A program made the position numbers and the translations under genes. Below the pieces are notes generated by a model. That model had not been told where the DNA came from. It did not search any database and worked only from the letters and a program-made list of their open reading frames with translations. DNA of 57,766 nt, from assembly GCA_029242325.1 (NCBI GenBank), contig JAQWUD010000033.1:1-57766 (forward strand), read 5' to 3'. The DNA comes from Luminiphilus sp. (GTDB taxonomy: Bacteria; Pseudomonadota; Gammaproteobacteria; Pseudomonadales; Halieaceae). Below are positions 25,081 through 35,413 of the stretch, piece by piece (the first letter of the stretch is position 1; each line of letters opens with the position of its first letter).

Positions 25081-26308
25081 AATTCAACGCCTCCGCCGGC
25101 GGCACCTTCGCGGCCCTCCACGCTGGATACAAGCTTGCCATCATGCTCAATATCATTGCGCCGACAACGACCATGATCACGTCACGCAACATGAGTTGGC
25201 TAGGCAAGCCTGCTATGTAATACACGGCAGGATCGAACAATACCCAACCCAAAGCCCGCTCGAGCCACAGTGACAGCTCAGATATCCAAACAGCCAGCGC
25301 CACTCCCAGCAAGGTGCCCGCAGAAATACCCAATAACGCCAACAATACGCCGTGGCCCAGAAAAATAACCAATAACTTCATCGGTGAAAGGCCCAGCACC
25401 TGCAGAATGGCAATATCGCCTCGCTTCTCCGTGACCGACATCGTCAACATGGACACCAAATTGAAGGCAGCCACCAAAATCACTGATGCGAGCAGCATGG
25501 CGACAGTCAGTTTTTCCATTTTAATCGCGGCAAAGAGCGACCCCTGCGATTCACGCCAGTCAGTCAGCTTTACCGATGAGTCGTTCAGCGCAGTCAGTTT
25601 CTCTGTCAGATCATTTACGCGCGTTCTGTCAACAAGCCTCGCCTGCACGCCTCGTTTCGCCTTGGGGCCCATCAGGCGTACACTGCTGTCAGCCGCCACA
25701 TAGGCAACGTTTGCGTCCGGTTGGGCGCCCACCTCAAATAAACCAACGACCCGCAGCGCTCTCGACTTGGGAAATACGCCAAGAGGCGTCGCTGTCAAAC
25801 GGGGCAATACAACGGTGACCTCATCACCCACTCCAACACCTAAAAGTCTCGCGACGTCCACACCCAGTACCACCGTAAATGAATCGCGCGACAGCACACT
25901 GAGGTCCCCAGCAATCATGTGGCCGGGCAAATCGATCACCTCATTAAGCCCAGCCGCGTCCATCCCGACCATTTTCACGCCGCGGCTGCGCGAACCGAAC
26001 TGCAGTAACACTGTGCTCTGCTGGAACACGGACGACGCCATGACATCTGGGTAGGATTGTAATCTCATGGACCATTCTTTCAGCGAAGCCTCGGTGCTCA
26101 GATCGGGCTCCAAAAGGAGGTCGGGCGTGACCGAGAACAGCCGCTGCTGCAGCTCAGCAGCAAATCCATTCATCACAGATAGCACCAGAATCAAGGCGGC
26201 GACGCCCAGCATCATGCCAAGCAAAGAGGCGAGCGCCACCACCCTGGTAAACCCTCGCTGGCCACCACCGAACGTGAAGCGAAGAATCAAATCCCAAGAA
26301 AGCGGCAT
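25073..26308 (-). CDS. lolC: Lipoprotein-releasing ABC transporter permease (LolC-type)
   Basis: 411 residues from ATG 26308 (MPLSWDLILRFTFGG), eight nt after an AGG; a TTG two codons earlier is less likely. An N-terminal transmembrane helix (VALASLLGMMLGVAALILVL) leads into VMNGFAAELQQRLFSVTPDL, then a periplasmic domain and three C-terminal helices of the FtsX type (MLLASVILVAAFNLVSMLTM onward). With LolD and LolE it releases outer-membrane lipoproteins. First gene of lolCDE. The 57 nt up to nqrM show no gene or clear terminator. Confidence 0.9.
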   Translation of the reverse strand: MPLSWDLILRFTFGGGQRGFTRVVALASLLGMMLGVAALILVLSVMNGFAAELQQRLFSVTPDLLLEPDLSTEASLKEWSMRLQSYPDVMASSVFQQSTVLLQFGSRSRGVKMVGMDAAGLNEVIDLPGHMIAGDLSVLSRDSFTVVLGVDVARLLGVGVGDEVTVVLPRLTATPLGVFPKSRALRVVGLFEVGAQPDANVAYVAADSSVRLMGPKAKRGVQARLVDRTRVNDLTEKLTALNDSSVKLTDWRESQGSLFAAIKMEKLTVAMLLASVILVAAFNLVSMLTMSVTEKRGDIAILQVLGLSPMKLLVIFLGHGVLLALLGISAGTLLGVALAVWISELSLWLERALGWVLFDPAVYYIAGLPSQLMLRDVIMVVVGAMILSMMASLYPAWRAAKVPPAEALNYV

Positions 26309-26365
26309 AAACAAAACCTATCCTTGGCGAGTGGGACCCTGCCCGCTGTGATCGCCGACTGCCTG

Positions 26366-26590
26366 TCAGTGGCGGGGAACACCCGGATCGTACTCGCGTC
26401 CGGGCTCTAGCGTGACGTTGCTTTCGCAGCGCTGGGGATTGCCGCCGCAAATTTCACATTCTTGATCAATTCCTATGGCGCCCAGTCCACCGCATGAGCC
26501 CTTGATAGGTGGCCGCCCGAACATAACGCCCACCGCCATCACCGCCATGATAAGCATAAAAATAACCAGTGCGAGTACAAACGTCATCAT
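26366..26590 (-). CDS. nqrM: Na+-NQR maturation protein NqrM
   Basis: 74-residue protein with one N-terminal membrane helix (TFVLALVIFMLIMAVMAVGV) and four cysteines in SCGG...CEICGGNPQRCE, the hallmark of NqrM (formerly DUF539). It is required for iron delivery to the Fe site of NqrD/NqrE in Na+-NQR. It is the last gene of the nqr cluster, 19 nt after apbE. Small size makes it easily missed, but the cysteine pattern and position are decisive. Confidence 0.92.
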   Translation of the reverse strand: MMTFVLALVIFMLIMAVMAVGVMFGRPPIKGSCGGLGAIGIDQECEICGGNPQRCESNVTLEPGREYDPGVPRH

Positions 26591-26609
26591 CTATTCCCAG
26601 CGCCTCAGC

Positions 26610-27650
26610 CTAAGGTTCTGCGTTCTCTTCCAGCCACTGCTTCATCGCAGGGCTCCTCAAAACGGCCACATCTTCACCCGAACGTTTTAGCAGATAGACC
26701 GCCAGCCCACGCGATTCAGCAAGGGCCATAGCCTCCGACGAGCCGACAACTGTCAGCGCCGTCGCCCACGCGTCCGCCATCATCGCAGAGCCATGCACAA
26801 CTGTCACGGACACCACATCGTGCTGTACTGGGTAGCCACTGCGGGGGTCGATAAGATGAGAGTAGCGCTGCCCATTATGCTCGAAAAAGTTACGGTAGTC
26901 GCCGGACGTTGCAATGGCGGCTTCCGACACTGTCAGCGCCGCCTGAATGCCACCACGCACCCCGTGCTCCGGTCGCTCGATAGCAATTCGCCACGCGTCT
27001 CCCCGGGGGCTGTTGCCTTGAACCCTTACCTCGCCCCCCACCTCAAGCATAAAATCGGCTACTCCGAGGTCATCAAGCGCATCGGCTGCCATGTCTACGG
27101 CATATCCTTTAGCGAGCGAGGAAAAATCGAGCGCAACATCGGGCACGCGCTTCTCCAAGCTGCGCGTGCTGGGCTGCCACTCCAGATGCCTCAGACCCAC
27201 TTTGGCCATGGCCTGCTCGACTTCCTGTGACTCTGGAAATCGGCGAGGACCATCTGGTCCAAACCCCCACAGATCCGACAATGGGCTCACCGTCACATCG
27301 TATGCCCCCGCCGTGACACCGCTGAGAGTCAGCGCAGCCTTCAATACGTAGGTGAAATCCCAATCCACCTCAAACACAACGCCAGCGGGTGCCGCATTAA
27401 ACGCGCTGATAAGACTCGTCTCGTCATAGTGATTCATGCTCTTGTTCACCCGCGCAAATGCCGCTTCGATATCCCCTCGCACTTGCTCAGGCCGAATGGT
27501 ATCTGGCGCGCCAAGGTAGGTGAGCGACCAGCTGGTGCCAAAAACGCTGCCCCCCATCTGAACAGGCCGGCCCGGGTTGCCGCACGCGACCAGACAACAA
27601 AAGGCCAGCACAAAGGCTGGCCTCCATAACCTGAGCAGATCGCTAGGCAT
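26610..27650 (-). CDS. apbE: FAD:protein FMN transferase (lipoprotein)
   Basis: 346 residues. Signal peptide with a lipobox (FCCLVACGN) predicts a lipoprotein facing the periplasm. ApbE motifs: GTSWSLTYLG near the start, LDFSSLAKGYAVD, EVGGEVRVQGN, and HLIDPRSGYPV, followed by TALTVVG. It attaches FMN covalently to threonines of NqrB and NqrC. It sits between nqrF and nqrM in the same operon, and its start shares a base with the nqrF stop (TGATG). Confidence 0.94.
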   Translation of the reverse strand: MPSDLLRLWRPAFVLAFCCLVACGNPGRPVQMGGSVFGTSWSLTYLGAPDTIRPEQVRGDIEAAFARVNKSMNHYDETSLISAFNAAPAGVVFEVDWDFTYVLKAALTLSGVTAGAYDVTVSPLSDLWGFGPDGPRRFPESQEVEQAMAKVGLRHLEWQPSTRSLEKRVPDVALDFSSLAKGYAVDMAADALDDLGVADFMLEVGGEVRVQGNSPRGDAWRIAIERPEHGVRGGIQAALTVSEAAIATSGDYRNFFEHNGQRYSHLIDPRSGYPVQHDVVSVTVVHGSAMMADAWATALTVVGSSEAMALAESRGLAVYLLKRSGEDVAVLRSPAMKQWLEENAEP

Positions 27651-28876
27651 CAGCCACCAAAGTCATCCAGGAAGATATTTTCTCGCTCGACACCAAGATC
27701 AAGCAGCAAATTGATAACCGCTGCGTTCATCATGGGAGGACCGCACATGTAATATTCGCAGTCCTCAGGCGCCGGATGGTCTTTAAGATACTGTTCGTAG
27801 AGCACGTTGTGGATGAAGCCCGTCAGGCCATCCCAGTTATCTTCGGGCTGCGGATCCGATAGCGCCACATGCCACTCAAAATTTTCATTCTCTGCCTCTA
27901 GCCCATCGTAATCCTCTACATAGAACATTTCGCGCAGAGAGCGGGCTCCATACCAAAAACTGATCTTACGCTTTGAGTCCAAGCGCTTGAGCTGATCAAA
28001 AAGATGCGAACGCATGGGTGCCATGCCAGCCCCACCACCAATGAACACCATTTCGTTCTGGGTTTCCTTTGCGAAAAACTCACCAAAGGGTCCATACACA
28101 TTTACTTTGTCACCTGGTTTCAGGTTAAAGGCCCAGCTCGACATGATGCCCGGCGGAATACCCTGATCACTCCCGGGGGGCGCCGTCGCGATTCGTATAT
28201 TGAACTTCACGATTCCCTTTTCCTCGGGGTAGTTGGCCATGGAGTAGGCTCTTATCGTCGTGTCCGGACAAGAAGACTCCAAATTGAAAAAGCCGAACCG
28301 CTCCCAATCTCCCCGATACTCCTCCTCCACATCGAACTCACTGTACTTAACAGCGTGCGGAGGACACTCAAGCTGCACATAACCGCCGGCGCGAAAGTCA
28401 ACGCTCTCGCCCGCCGGCAACTCCAGCACCAGCTCCTTGATAAAAGTGGCCACGTTTTCGTTCGATCGGACCGTGCATTCCCACTGTTTGACACCGAACA
28501 CTTCCTCCGGAACCTGAATCTTGAGATCCTGCTTTACTGGCGTCTGACATGACAAGCGCCAGCCTTCTCCGGCCTCCCGTCGTGTGAAGTGGGCCTCTTC
28601 AGTAGGCAGTAGGGCGCCGCCGCCCTCTTGCACAACACACTTACACTGCGCGCAGGTACCCCCCCCGCCACAGGCGCTGGCCAGAAATAAATCGGCGTCA
28701 GCGAGGGTCTGCAGCAACTTACCCCCAGCCGGAACTTCGATGGTGCGCTCGCCGTTAATCTCTATGCTGATGTTGCCGCCAGCAACCAGCCGGCTGCGGG
28801 CTGCCAGAATAACCAACACCAGAGCGAGAATAATCGCGGTAAACATGCCGGTGCCATATACGATCGTTGTATCCAT
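27650..28876 (-). CDS. nqrF: Na+-translocating NADH:quinone reductase subunit F
   Basis: 408 residues (family about 407). N-terminal membrane helix, then a plant-type [2Fe-2S] ferredoxin domain ([13 protein letters not shown] plus a later cysteine in LSCQTP), then a ferredoxin-NADP reductase-like FAD/NADH domain (RAYSMANYP for [20 protein letters not shown] and [15 protein letters not shown] for NADH). It accepts electrons from NADH at the cytoplasmic side and passes them into the NQR complex. 32 nt separate it from nqrE. Confidence 0.96.
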   Translation of the reverse strand: MDTTIVYGTGMFTAIILALVLVILAARSRLVAGGNISIEINGERTIEVPAGGKLLQTLADADLFLASACGGGGTCAQCKCVVQEGGGALLPTEEAHFTRREAGEGWRLSCQTPVKQDLKIQVPEEVFGVKQWECTVRSNENVATFIKELVLELPAGESVDFRAGGYVQLECPPHAVKYSEFDVEEEYRGDWERFGFFNLESSCPDTTIRAYSMANYPEEKGIVKFNIRIATAPPGSDQGIPPGIMSSWAFNLKPGDKVNVYGPFGEFFAKETQNEMVFIGGGAGMAPMRSHLFDQLKRLDSKRKISFWYGARSLREMFYVEDYDGLEAENENFEWHVALSDPQPEDNWDGLTGFIHNVLYEQYLKDHPAPEDCEYYMCGPPMMNAAVINLLLDLGVERENIFLDDFGG

Positions 28877-28908
28877 TTCGGCCGCTATCCCCTTCCGTCC
28901 TGACTACT

Positions 28909-29517
28909 TTAGATATCAATTCCGCCAAAAGACATAAAGCCCAAAGACATTAAACCCACTGTGATAAACGTGATGCCCAGACCCTGCAGGCCATCGGGAA
29001 CGTCGCTGTACTTCAGCTTCTCTCTGATTCCCGCCAGCGCCACTATAGCCAAAGCCCAGCCTACTCCGGCACCCACACCGTACACCGCGCTTTCAGCAAA
29101 ATTGAGGCTTCTCTCCACCATAAGGAGCGACGCTCCGAGAATGGCACAATTCACAGTAATCAACGGTAGAAACACACCGAGCGTCGCATAAAGAGCAGGG
29201 ACATACTTATCCAGAAACATCTCGAGGATCTGAACCAGAGCAGCGATCACCGCGATGTAACTTAAAAGCCCGAGAAAGCTGAGGTCCACATCCGGCAGGC
29301 CCATCCAGGCCAATGCACCATCGGCAAGCAAGTTTTGATAGATCAGGTTATTGACGGGAACTGTGATCGATAGCACGACAATGACCGCCACTCCCAGCCC
29401 AGCGGCGGTTTGTATCTTTTTGGATACTGCAAGAAACGTGCACATGCCCAGGAAAAAGGACAACGCCATGTTCTCGATAAAAATCGCCCTGATAAAAAGG
29501 CTTAAATAGTGTTCCAT
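28909..29517 (-). CDS. nqrE: Na+-translocating NADH:quinone reductase subunit E
   Basis: 202 residues with six predicted membrane helices, homologous to RnfA and NqrD. Conserved cysteine-bearing motifs [14 protein letters not shown] and [14 protein letters not shown] provide ligands for the intramembrane iron site shared with NqrD. The first base overlaps the nqrD stop. Inner membrane. Confidence 0.96.
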   Translation of the reverse strand: MEHYLSLFIRAIFIENMALSFFLGMCTFLAVSKKIQTAAGLGVAVIVVLSITVPVNNLIYQNLLADGALAWMGLPDVDLSFLGLLSYIAVIAALVQILEMFLDKYVPALYATLGVFLPLITVNCAILGASLLMVERSLNFAESAVYGVGAGVGWALAIVALAGIREKLKYSDVPDGLQGLGITFITVGLMSLGFMSFGGIDI

Positions 29518-30176
29518 CAGACGCGCTCCTCAGCCGGATCATGGTGGGCAATCTTGAATTCCGGTTCCTCCACCTGCTCCGTGTTGATTGAACGAATCGC
29601 CCATATCAACAAGCCGATCAGGAAGAAAGCGCTCGGTGGCAGTAACAGCAGGCCATTGGCTTGATACCAACCACCCTCTGTCACCAGCGGCAAAATTTCC
29701 AACCCGAACAGCTTCCCTGTGCCAAACAATTCCCGGACCGTTGCAACAACCAGCAATACAAATGAGTAGCCCAATCCGTTACCGATTCCATCGATAAAAC
29801 TGGGGATGGGCGGATTCTTCATGGCGTACGCCTCTGCCCTACCCATGACGATGCAATTGGTGATGATGAGTCCTACAAATACAGACAGCTGTTTTGAGAT
29901 GTCGTAGGCAACGGCCTTTAGCACCTGGTCCACCACAATCACCAGCGAGGCAATAATCGTCATTTGCACGATGATACGGATGCTGGAGGGGATGAACTGT
30001 CGAATACTCGAAATAAACAAGCTCGAAAAGGCCGTCACTAACGTGAGCGCAATACACATCACCACGGTGACTCTCAGTGAGGTCGTCACAGCGAGCGCTG
30101 AGCAGATGCCCAAAATCTGCAATGCGATGGGGTTATTTTTGAAAAGCGGGTCAGTCAGCGTTTCTTGCATACTCAT
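29517..30176 (-). CDS. nqrD: Na+-translocating NADH:quinone reductase subunit D
   Basis: 219 residues, six membrane helices, paralogue of NqrE. Motifs [18 protein letters not shown] and [19 protein letters not shown] contain the half-helix cysteines of the iron site. It starts in an ATGA overlap with nqrC. A second ATG two codons downstream is possible. Inner membrane. Confidence 0.96.
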   Translation of the reverse strand: MSMQETLTDPLFKNNPIALQILGICSALAVTTSLRVTVVMCIALTLVTAFSSLFISSIRQFIPSSIRIIVQMTIIASLVIVVDQVLKAVAYDISKQLSVFVGLIITNCIVMGRAEAYAMKNPPIPSFIDGIGNGLGYSFVLLVVATVRELFGTGKLFGLEILPLVTEGGWYQANGLLLLPPSAFFLIGLLIWAIRSINTEQVEEPEFKIAHHDPAEERV

Positions 30177-30952
30177 GACACTTCCCCCCGCCTCAGATTA
30201 TCCAGCAAAGGCTTGAACCCCTCATCTCCCAACCAGTAACGCACCAGATTATCGACGCCTTTGGTCGTCAAGGTGGCGCCTGACAGACCATCTACCTGCC
30301 ACTTTGCGTTGTCCGAAGCGGCAGGCACGGACCCTTTCAAGACCTGAATGGACAGCTGATCATCCCGATAGACCTGCTTTCCGGGCCACAGAGACTTCCA
30401 TCTTGGATTATCAACCTCTCCACCCAGACCGGGCGTTTCACCATGCTCGTAGAACCCCAGCCCAGCGACGGTATTGCCGTCCGATTCGAGTGCCATGAAG
30501 CCATAAAGCGTCGACCACAAACCATAGCCGCGAATGGGAAGGATGATCTTGTCGAGGACACCGGCTTGCGTTCGCACCAGATATACCAGAGCTTGGTCCT
30601 CACGCCGCACCAACTTAGCCACATCCTTGTCAGTCGGAATCGCGCGCGACTGGTTCGGATCTTTTGCCGCCTCTCTCTGGTCAAATGCAGCAGGGTCTAT
30701 TCCGTCAACAAACCGTCCCTGATCCAGATCGACAATGCGTGTTTCCACCTGCTCGAACTGCTCCTCAACCGACTTGCTGGTATCAAGCAGGCCCGCTGCC
30801 ATCAGAATATTGCGCTTGAGGTCCAGCGTCTTGTTTGCCTGCTGCGCGGGCTTCAGTAGCACTGCTGCGGTTGAGACCACAACAGAACACACCAGGCATA
30901 GTCCGAGCGCAACAGTGACGACCCGGCCCAGTCCCTCTCCATTAGCTGACAC
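30173..30952 (-). CDS. nqrC: Na+-translocating NADH:quinone reductase subunit C
   Basis: About 259 residues from GTG 30952, which has AGGAGG seven nt upstream; a longer frame to 30979 would overlap nqrB more. One N-terminal membrane helix, then a periplasmic FMN domain with the covalent attachment motif SGATLT (the second threonine-type residue carries FMN). [20 protein letters not shown] is typical of NqrC/RnfG. Modified by ApbE encoded four genes downstream. It overlaps nqrB by 11 nt. Confidence 0.95.
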   Translation of the reverse strand: MSANGEGLGRVVTVALGLCLVCSVVVSTAAVLLKPAQQANKTLDLKRNILMAAGLLDTSKSVEEQFEQVETRIVDLDQGRFVDGIDPAAFDQREAAKDPNQSRAIPTDKDVAKLVRREDQALVYLVRTQAGVLDKIILPIRGYGLWSTLYGFMALESDGNTVAGLGFYEHGETPGLGGEVDNPRWKSLWPGKQVYRDDQLSIQVLKGSVPAASDNAKWQVDGLSGATLTTKGVDNLVRYWLGDEGFKPLLDNLRRGEVS

Positions 30953-32141
30953 GAGCCACCCTCCTCTTGATGTTCGCACTCACGGCAAAGTGATCAAATA
31001 GCGGCGCAAACAGGTTCGCAAACAATATGGCGAGCATCATGCCCTCGGGGAAGGCAGGATTGAGGACGCGAATCATCACGCACATCACTCCGATCAGGAT
31101 CCCGTATGCCCATCGCCCACTGTTGGTCATGGCAGCGGACACTGGATCTGTCGCCATGAAAAACGCACCGAACGCAAAACCACCCACCACCATATGCCAC
31201 TGCCAAGGCATAGCGAAAGCAGAATTAGAATCCGAACCCACCGCATTAAGAAACAGGCTAAACGCGATCATGCCGGCAAAACAGCCGGCCACTACTCGCC
31301 ATGATGCGATGCCTTGGACCAGCAGAAAAACACCACCAATCATAATCATCAGGGTGGAGGTTTCACCGATTGAACCTGGAATGGCACCCACAAACGCATC
31401 CCACCATGTGTACGCGTCAGTTAGCCCAGCCATGCCCTCCGCGGCTACCAACCCCAGCGGCGTGGCGCCTGAATAACCATCCACTGCGGTCCATACAGCA
31501 TCGCCTGAGATCTGCGCGGGATAGGCAAAATAAAGGAAGGCCCGACCTGTCAGCGCGGGGTTGAGAAAATTCTTTCCGGTGCCGCCAAATACTTCCTTGC
31601 CGATGACCACGCCGAAGCTGATCCCCATTGCGGCCTGCCACAATGGCAGGTCGGGAGGTAGCGTCAAGGTAAACAGAATCGAGGTGACAAAAAAGCCTTC
31701 ATTGACCTCGTGCCCGCGACGCATCGCAAAGAGCACCTCCCAAAAACCCCCGACCACAAAGGTCACCAGGTACAGCGGCAGGAAATGCACCATGCCATAG
31801 AGCATGTTGTGCCAGCCATTTGCGGGGTCATGGCCACCCAGGGCAGCCACGAGACCACCCCGCCACCCATCCAGCACTCCACCCGAGGCCGCTAATACTT
31901 CGTTGGCCTGCAGCCCGAGGTTATGCATGCCGTAGCATATTGCCGGGAAAGTCGCCAGCCACACCGTGATCATAATGCGCTTCAGATCAATGCCATCACG
32001 CACATGCGCATTGGCTCGCGTCACACTGCCGGGGGAGTATAAGATCGTGTCCACGGCCTCATACAGCGCATACCAACTTTCAAAGCGGCCACCCGGTTTG
32101 AAATGAGGCTCTATTGCATCCAATTGTTGTCGCAATCCCAT
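30942..32141 (-). CDS. nqrB: Na+-translocating NADH:quinone reductase subunit B
   Basis: 399 residues with about ten membrane helices and the covalent FMN motif SGATPLG (DGYSGATPL). [41 protein letters not shown] and [15 protein letters not shown] are family-typical. It holds riboflavin and FMN and lies on the Na+ and quinone path. Three nt after nqrA. Confidence 0.96.
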   Translation of the reverse strand: MGLRQQLDAIEPHFKPGGRFESWYALYEAVDTILYSPGSVTRANAHVRDGIDLKRIMITVWLATFPAICYGMHNLGLQANEVLAASGGVLDGWRGGLVAALGGHDPANGWHNMLYGMVHFLPLYLVTFVVGGFWEVLFAMRRGHEVNEGFFVTSILFTLTLPPDLPLWQAAMGISFGVVIGKEVFGGTGKNFLNPALTGRAFLYFAYPAQISGDAVWTAVDGYSGATPLGLVAAEGMAGLTDAYTWWDAFVGAIPGSIGETSTLMIMIGGVFLLVQGIASWRVVAGCFAGMIAFSLFLNAVGSDSNSAFAMPWQWHMVVGGFAFGAFFMATDPVSAAMTNSGRWAYGILIGVMCVMIRVLNPAFPEGMMLAILFANLFAPLFDHFAVSANIKRRVARVS

Positions 32142-32144
32142 AGC

Positions 32145-33488
32145 TCAGCCTTCCTTCTCAATGCGGGTCAGGTTATCCCTGAGAATGCCGCCGTATTCGT
32201 ATTTGCCAGGACACACGTAGGTGCACAGAGCGATGTCCTCCTCGTCCAGTTCGAGGCAACCCAACGCCTGCGCGGTTTCGGTGTCCCCTACCAATAGCGC
32301 ACGGAGCAACTGCGTCGGCAAAATGTCCAGGGGCATTACTCTCTCATAGGCGCCCACGGGCACCATTGCGCGTTCAGACCCGTTTGTGTTGGTGGTCATT
32401 CTCAAGGGCTTAGTAGCAAAAAGGCTTGATAGATAAACCCCCAGCACGGAATGCTTTTTCAAACCTAGTGACAACCATCCCATAAAGGCACGCTCTCGCC
32501 CCTCAGGTAACAGCGACACCTGCTGGTGGTAACGTCCAAGGTAAGCGGTGTCGCTGTGCACGCCTCGACCGCCCAACACCGAGCCTGAGATCAGACGCGC
32601 GTCATCACCCTCCTGCTCTCCCGCTACCAGTGCCTGCAAATCGGCACCCACTCGACTGCGAACTAATCGAGGGCGCGTGACCGAGGGACCCGCAAGGGAG
32701 ATGACCCTTTCAGTGCACAGTGCACCGTCGAGAAACAACCGGCCCACGGCGATGACCTCCTGATAGCCGATAGTCCAAGCGATACAGCTGAGGGAGGCAC
32801 CCATCAAAAAATGGATATGGGTACCAGCGAGGCCCGCGGGGTGCGGACCGGAAAAATCGTGTCGACTTACCCGCTGATGATCGCATTGCGGGATATCCGC
32901 CCTGGGAGCAGCGCACAGGTATACCGGGCACGACACCATCGACGCGAGCAGTTTCTGCCCCAACACAAACGCCTCGGCCTCGCGTGCAATCACCTGTGCG
33001 GGGTCGGGAGCGTGAGGGTGTGTATCAATTGCAGTAATGAAGAGTCCGGCGGGGGCGGTTGACGGGTCAGCAACCCGACCAAATGGTCTCGCACGCAAAG
33101 CAGTCCACTGCCCCGACTCGAGCAGCTGGGATTTAATGGCGTCGCCGGACAGCGCATCGGCCTGCTCAGGGGTGTACTGCTGAAACGTCGCCGACTGATC
33201 ACCGTCGATTTCGATAACAATTGACTGGAATGCCCGCCTCGCACCGCGATTGATCGCCGCTACCCGGCCGCCCGCGGGGGCGGTGTAACGAACGCCCTCA
33301 CATTTCTTGTCGGTAAACAGAACGTCTCCGCGCTTGACGTCATCGCCTACTTGCACAGCCATCGTGGGTTTCATGCCGTGATAGTCAGGCCCGATCAGCG
33401 CCACCGCCCTGACGGGAACGGATGTGTCGATCTCACCAACCGGCGCGCCCGCCAGAGGAATATCCAAGCCACGTTTGATTTTTATCAT
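32145..33488 (-). CDS. nqrA: Na+-translocating NADH:quinone reductase subunit A
   Basis: 447 residues from ATG 33488 ([16 protein letters not shown]), matching the family N-terminus; upstream in-frame starts at 33500 and 33530 only add unlikely residues. Cytoplasmic RnfC-like subunit with quinone-site proximity. Visible motifs: [39 protein letters not shown], and the C-terminal [19 protein letters not shown]. First gene of nqrABCDEF-apbE-nqrM; its promoter must lie within 33,489-33,726. Confidence 0.95.
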   Translation of the reverse strand: MIKIKRGLDIPLAGAPVGEIDTSVPVRAVALIGPDYHGMKPTMAVQVGDDVKRGDVLFTDKKCEGVRYTAPAGGRVAAINRGARRAFQSIVIEIDGDQSATFQQYTPEQADALSGDAIKSQLLESGQWTALRARPFGRVADPSTAPAGLFITAIDTHPHAPDPAQVIAREAEAFVLGQKLLASMVSCPVYLCAAPRADIPQCDHQRVSRHDFSGPHPAGLAGTHIHFLMGASLSCIAWTIGYQEVIAVGRLFLDGALCTERVISLAGPSVTRPRLVRSRVGADLQALVAGEQEGDDARLISGSVLGGRGVHSDTAYLGRYHQQVSLLPEGRERAFMGWLSLGLKKHSVLGVYLSSLFATKPLRMTTNTNGSERAMVPVGAYERVMPLDILPTQLLRALLVGDTETAQALGCLELDEEDIALCTYVCPGKYEYGGILRDNLTRIEKEG

Positions 33489-33686
33489 GTCGATGCTCAT
33501 TAGCATTACCACCACGTTGGTCATGCACAAACCAACCCCGGCAGCGCCTCAGGTGCCTCAAAGACACGACGCTGAACACTCAGGTATTCGGGGAATTTCC
33601 CCCAGACTGTAGTGCATGTGCTGATGACCTGGGCACTTTTCGGGCCGGCCCAGTGGGCTCATTTCGGTCGCGCGTATTCTATTCGA

Positions 33687-33700
33687 CTTGATCGATCAAG
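33687..33700. promoter_or_regulatory. Perfect 14-bp palindrome between gap and nqrA
   Basis: CTTGATCGATCAAG is a perfect palindrome in the 238-nt gap between the gap stop and the nqrA start. It lies about 200 nt upstream of nqrA and 27 nt beyond the gap stop. It could be a regulator site for the nqr operon or a terminator stem; no T-run follows in either direction. Confidence 0.35.
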
Positions 33701-33726
33701 GCCAACCCAACCGCGAGTGCTACTTA

Positions 33727-35211
33727 CTATAGCGGATAGGGGCCTTTTGCCGGGTAGGTCTGGTAGCGAATACCGGCCATTCGCTCCAAAACCCTGTACA
33801 CCTGACAGCTGTAACCGTACTCGTTGTCATACCAGAGATACAGCACCGCCTGGTTGCCGTTGACTATCGTGGCCTTCGCATCGAAGACACACGCGGATCG
33901 AGAGCCAACGAAGTCGCTGGACACCACCTCGGACGAATTGGAGTAGTCAATCTGCTTCTTCATGCTCGAATGCAGTGCCGTCTCACGCATGAATTCGTTG
34001 AGCGCATCGCGCGTGGTGGCCCCCTCCAGCGTGAGATAGAGTATGGCCATGGAGACATTGGGTATGGGCACTCTGATTGCGTTTCCGGTCAGCTTTCCGC
34101 CGAGTTGCGGCAATACTTTAGAGACTGCTTTGGCGGCGCCGGTCTCAGTGATGACCATATTCAGCGCCGCGCTGCGACCCCGCCGCTCTGCTTTGTGGTA
34201 ATTGTCGGTGAGATTTTGGTCGTTGGTATAGGCATGAACGGTCTCGACGTGCCCAGCCGCGATCCCGAACTCATCATCGACGGCCTTGAGCGCCGGCACG
34301 ATCGCATTGGTCGTGCATGACGCCGCCGAGAGTATTCTGTCATCGGCATCGATATGGGCATCGTTTATACCCGCCACAATATTCTTGATGTCGCCCTTCC
34401 CGGGCGCGGTGAGAATAACCTTGGCTACCCCCTTTGCTTTCAGATGTCGCGAGAGGCCTGCCTCATCGCGCCAGACGCCTGTATTGTCTACGATGATGCA
34501 GTCGGCGATACCATGTTGCGTGTAGTCAATCTCCTCGGGGGAATCAGCGTAGATGACCTTTACCTCATTACCATTGGCAACAAAGGAATGCCGCTCCTCA
34601 TCTACCCTGATGGTGCCCTGAAACACGCCGTGGACCGAATCCCGACGCAACAGACTCGCGCGCTTCACCAGATCGTCCTCCGCCTGCCCACGCCGCACCA
34701 CCACAGCGCGCAGACGCAGGCTGTCGCCACCGTCGGTCTTGGCAATCAGAATTCGCGCCATCAAGCGGCCGATGCGACCGAATCCATAGAGCACCACATC
34801 AACCGGTTTGTCGACAGGTCGATGGGTCGATCCCACGAGAAAGGCGAGCTCCTGAGCCACATATTCATCTACTGACAGACCTTCCCCAGCACCCTTGTCG
34901 TAATAGGCGACTGCAAGCCTACCGATGTCTAGGTGGCAAGGCCCCAAATCCAGTTGGCTCACCGCGCTGAGTACCGGAGATGTTTCAAACTCAGACAGTT
35001 CATTGCCTTCCACCTGCCTGACCCACCGATGATTTTTCATGATTTCCAGGACAGATTGATTTACCAGCGAACGCCCATAAATGTAGCTTTTGACATTGCG
35101 CTCTCTGGACAGCGTTCCCACGACGGGAATCATCGCCTCGGCCAGCGCCTCGCGCTCTTTCCAATCGGAAAAATAATCATCGGGGCGGGGCCGTTTGCGT
35201 TGTTCAGTCAC
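33727..35211 (-). CDS. gap: Glyceraldehyde-3-phosphate dehydrogenase, long N-terminally extended form
   Basis: 494 residues against about 330 for standard GAPDH. The NAD-binding Rossmann domain begins only near residue 128 (VVLYGFGRIGRLMARILI), the catalytic cysteine is in SAASCTTNAIVP, and TETGAAKAV, GNAIRVPIPNVSMA and WYDNEYGYSCQV complete the enzyme domain. The roughly 125-residue leading extension contains MIPVVGTLSRERNV. The GTG start has a GAGGAA site six nt upstream. Such long forms occur beside mfd in Pseudomonas and relatives. Divergent from mfd with a 202-nt shared upstream region. Cytoplasmic, central carbon metabolism; the direction in vivo is unknown. Confidence 0.92.
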   Translation of the reverse strand: MTEQRKRPRPDDYFSDWKEREALAEAMIPVVGTLSRERNVKSYIYGRSLVNQSVLEIMKNHRWVRQVEGNELSEFETSPVLSAVSQLDLGPCHLDIGRLAVAYYDKGAGEGLSVDEYVAQELAFLVGSTHRPVDKPVDVVLYGFGRIGRLMARILIAKTDGGDSLRLRAVVVRRGQAEDDLVKRASLLRRDSVHGVFQGTIRVDEERHSFVANGNEVKVIYADSPEEIDYTQHGIADCIIVDNTGVWRDEAGLSRHLKAKGVAKVILTAPGKGDIKNIVAGINDAHIDADDRILSAASCTTNAIVPALKAVDDEFGIAAGHVETVHAYTNDQNLTDNYHKAERRGRSAALNMVITETGAAKAVSKVLPQLGGKLTGNAIRVPIPNVSMAILYLTLEGATTRDALNEFMRETALHSSMKKQIDYSNSSEVVSSDFVGSRSACVFDAKATIVNGNQAVLYLWYDNEYGYSCQVYRVLERMAGIRYQTYPAKGPYPL

Positions 35212-35413
35212 TGAAATTCCTCGAATAGCTCAATCGTATGGCGTGAAATTGCGCCCCGCACCATCAGTCAATCGCGGTAGCAGGACGCGATACTCGTTAT
35301 CGGGCGCTATTATCGTTTCGGCAGGTGTAAGTAGGCAACCTTAAACGCACTATTTTCATGGCTACATGTTGTTCTGAACCCTACAATGGGCATACGTTGT
35401 TTACGCGCTTATC

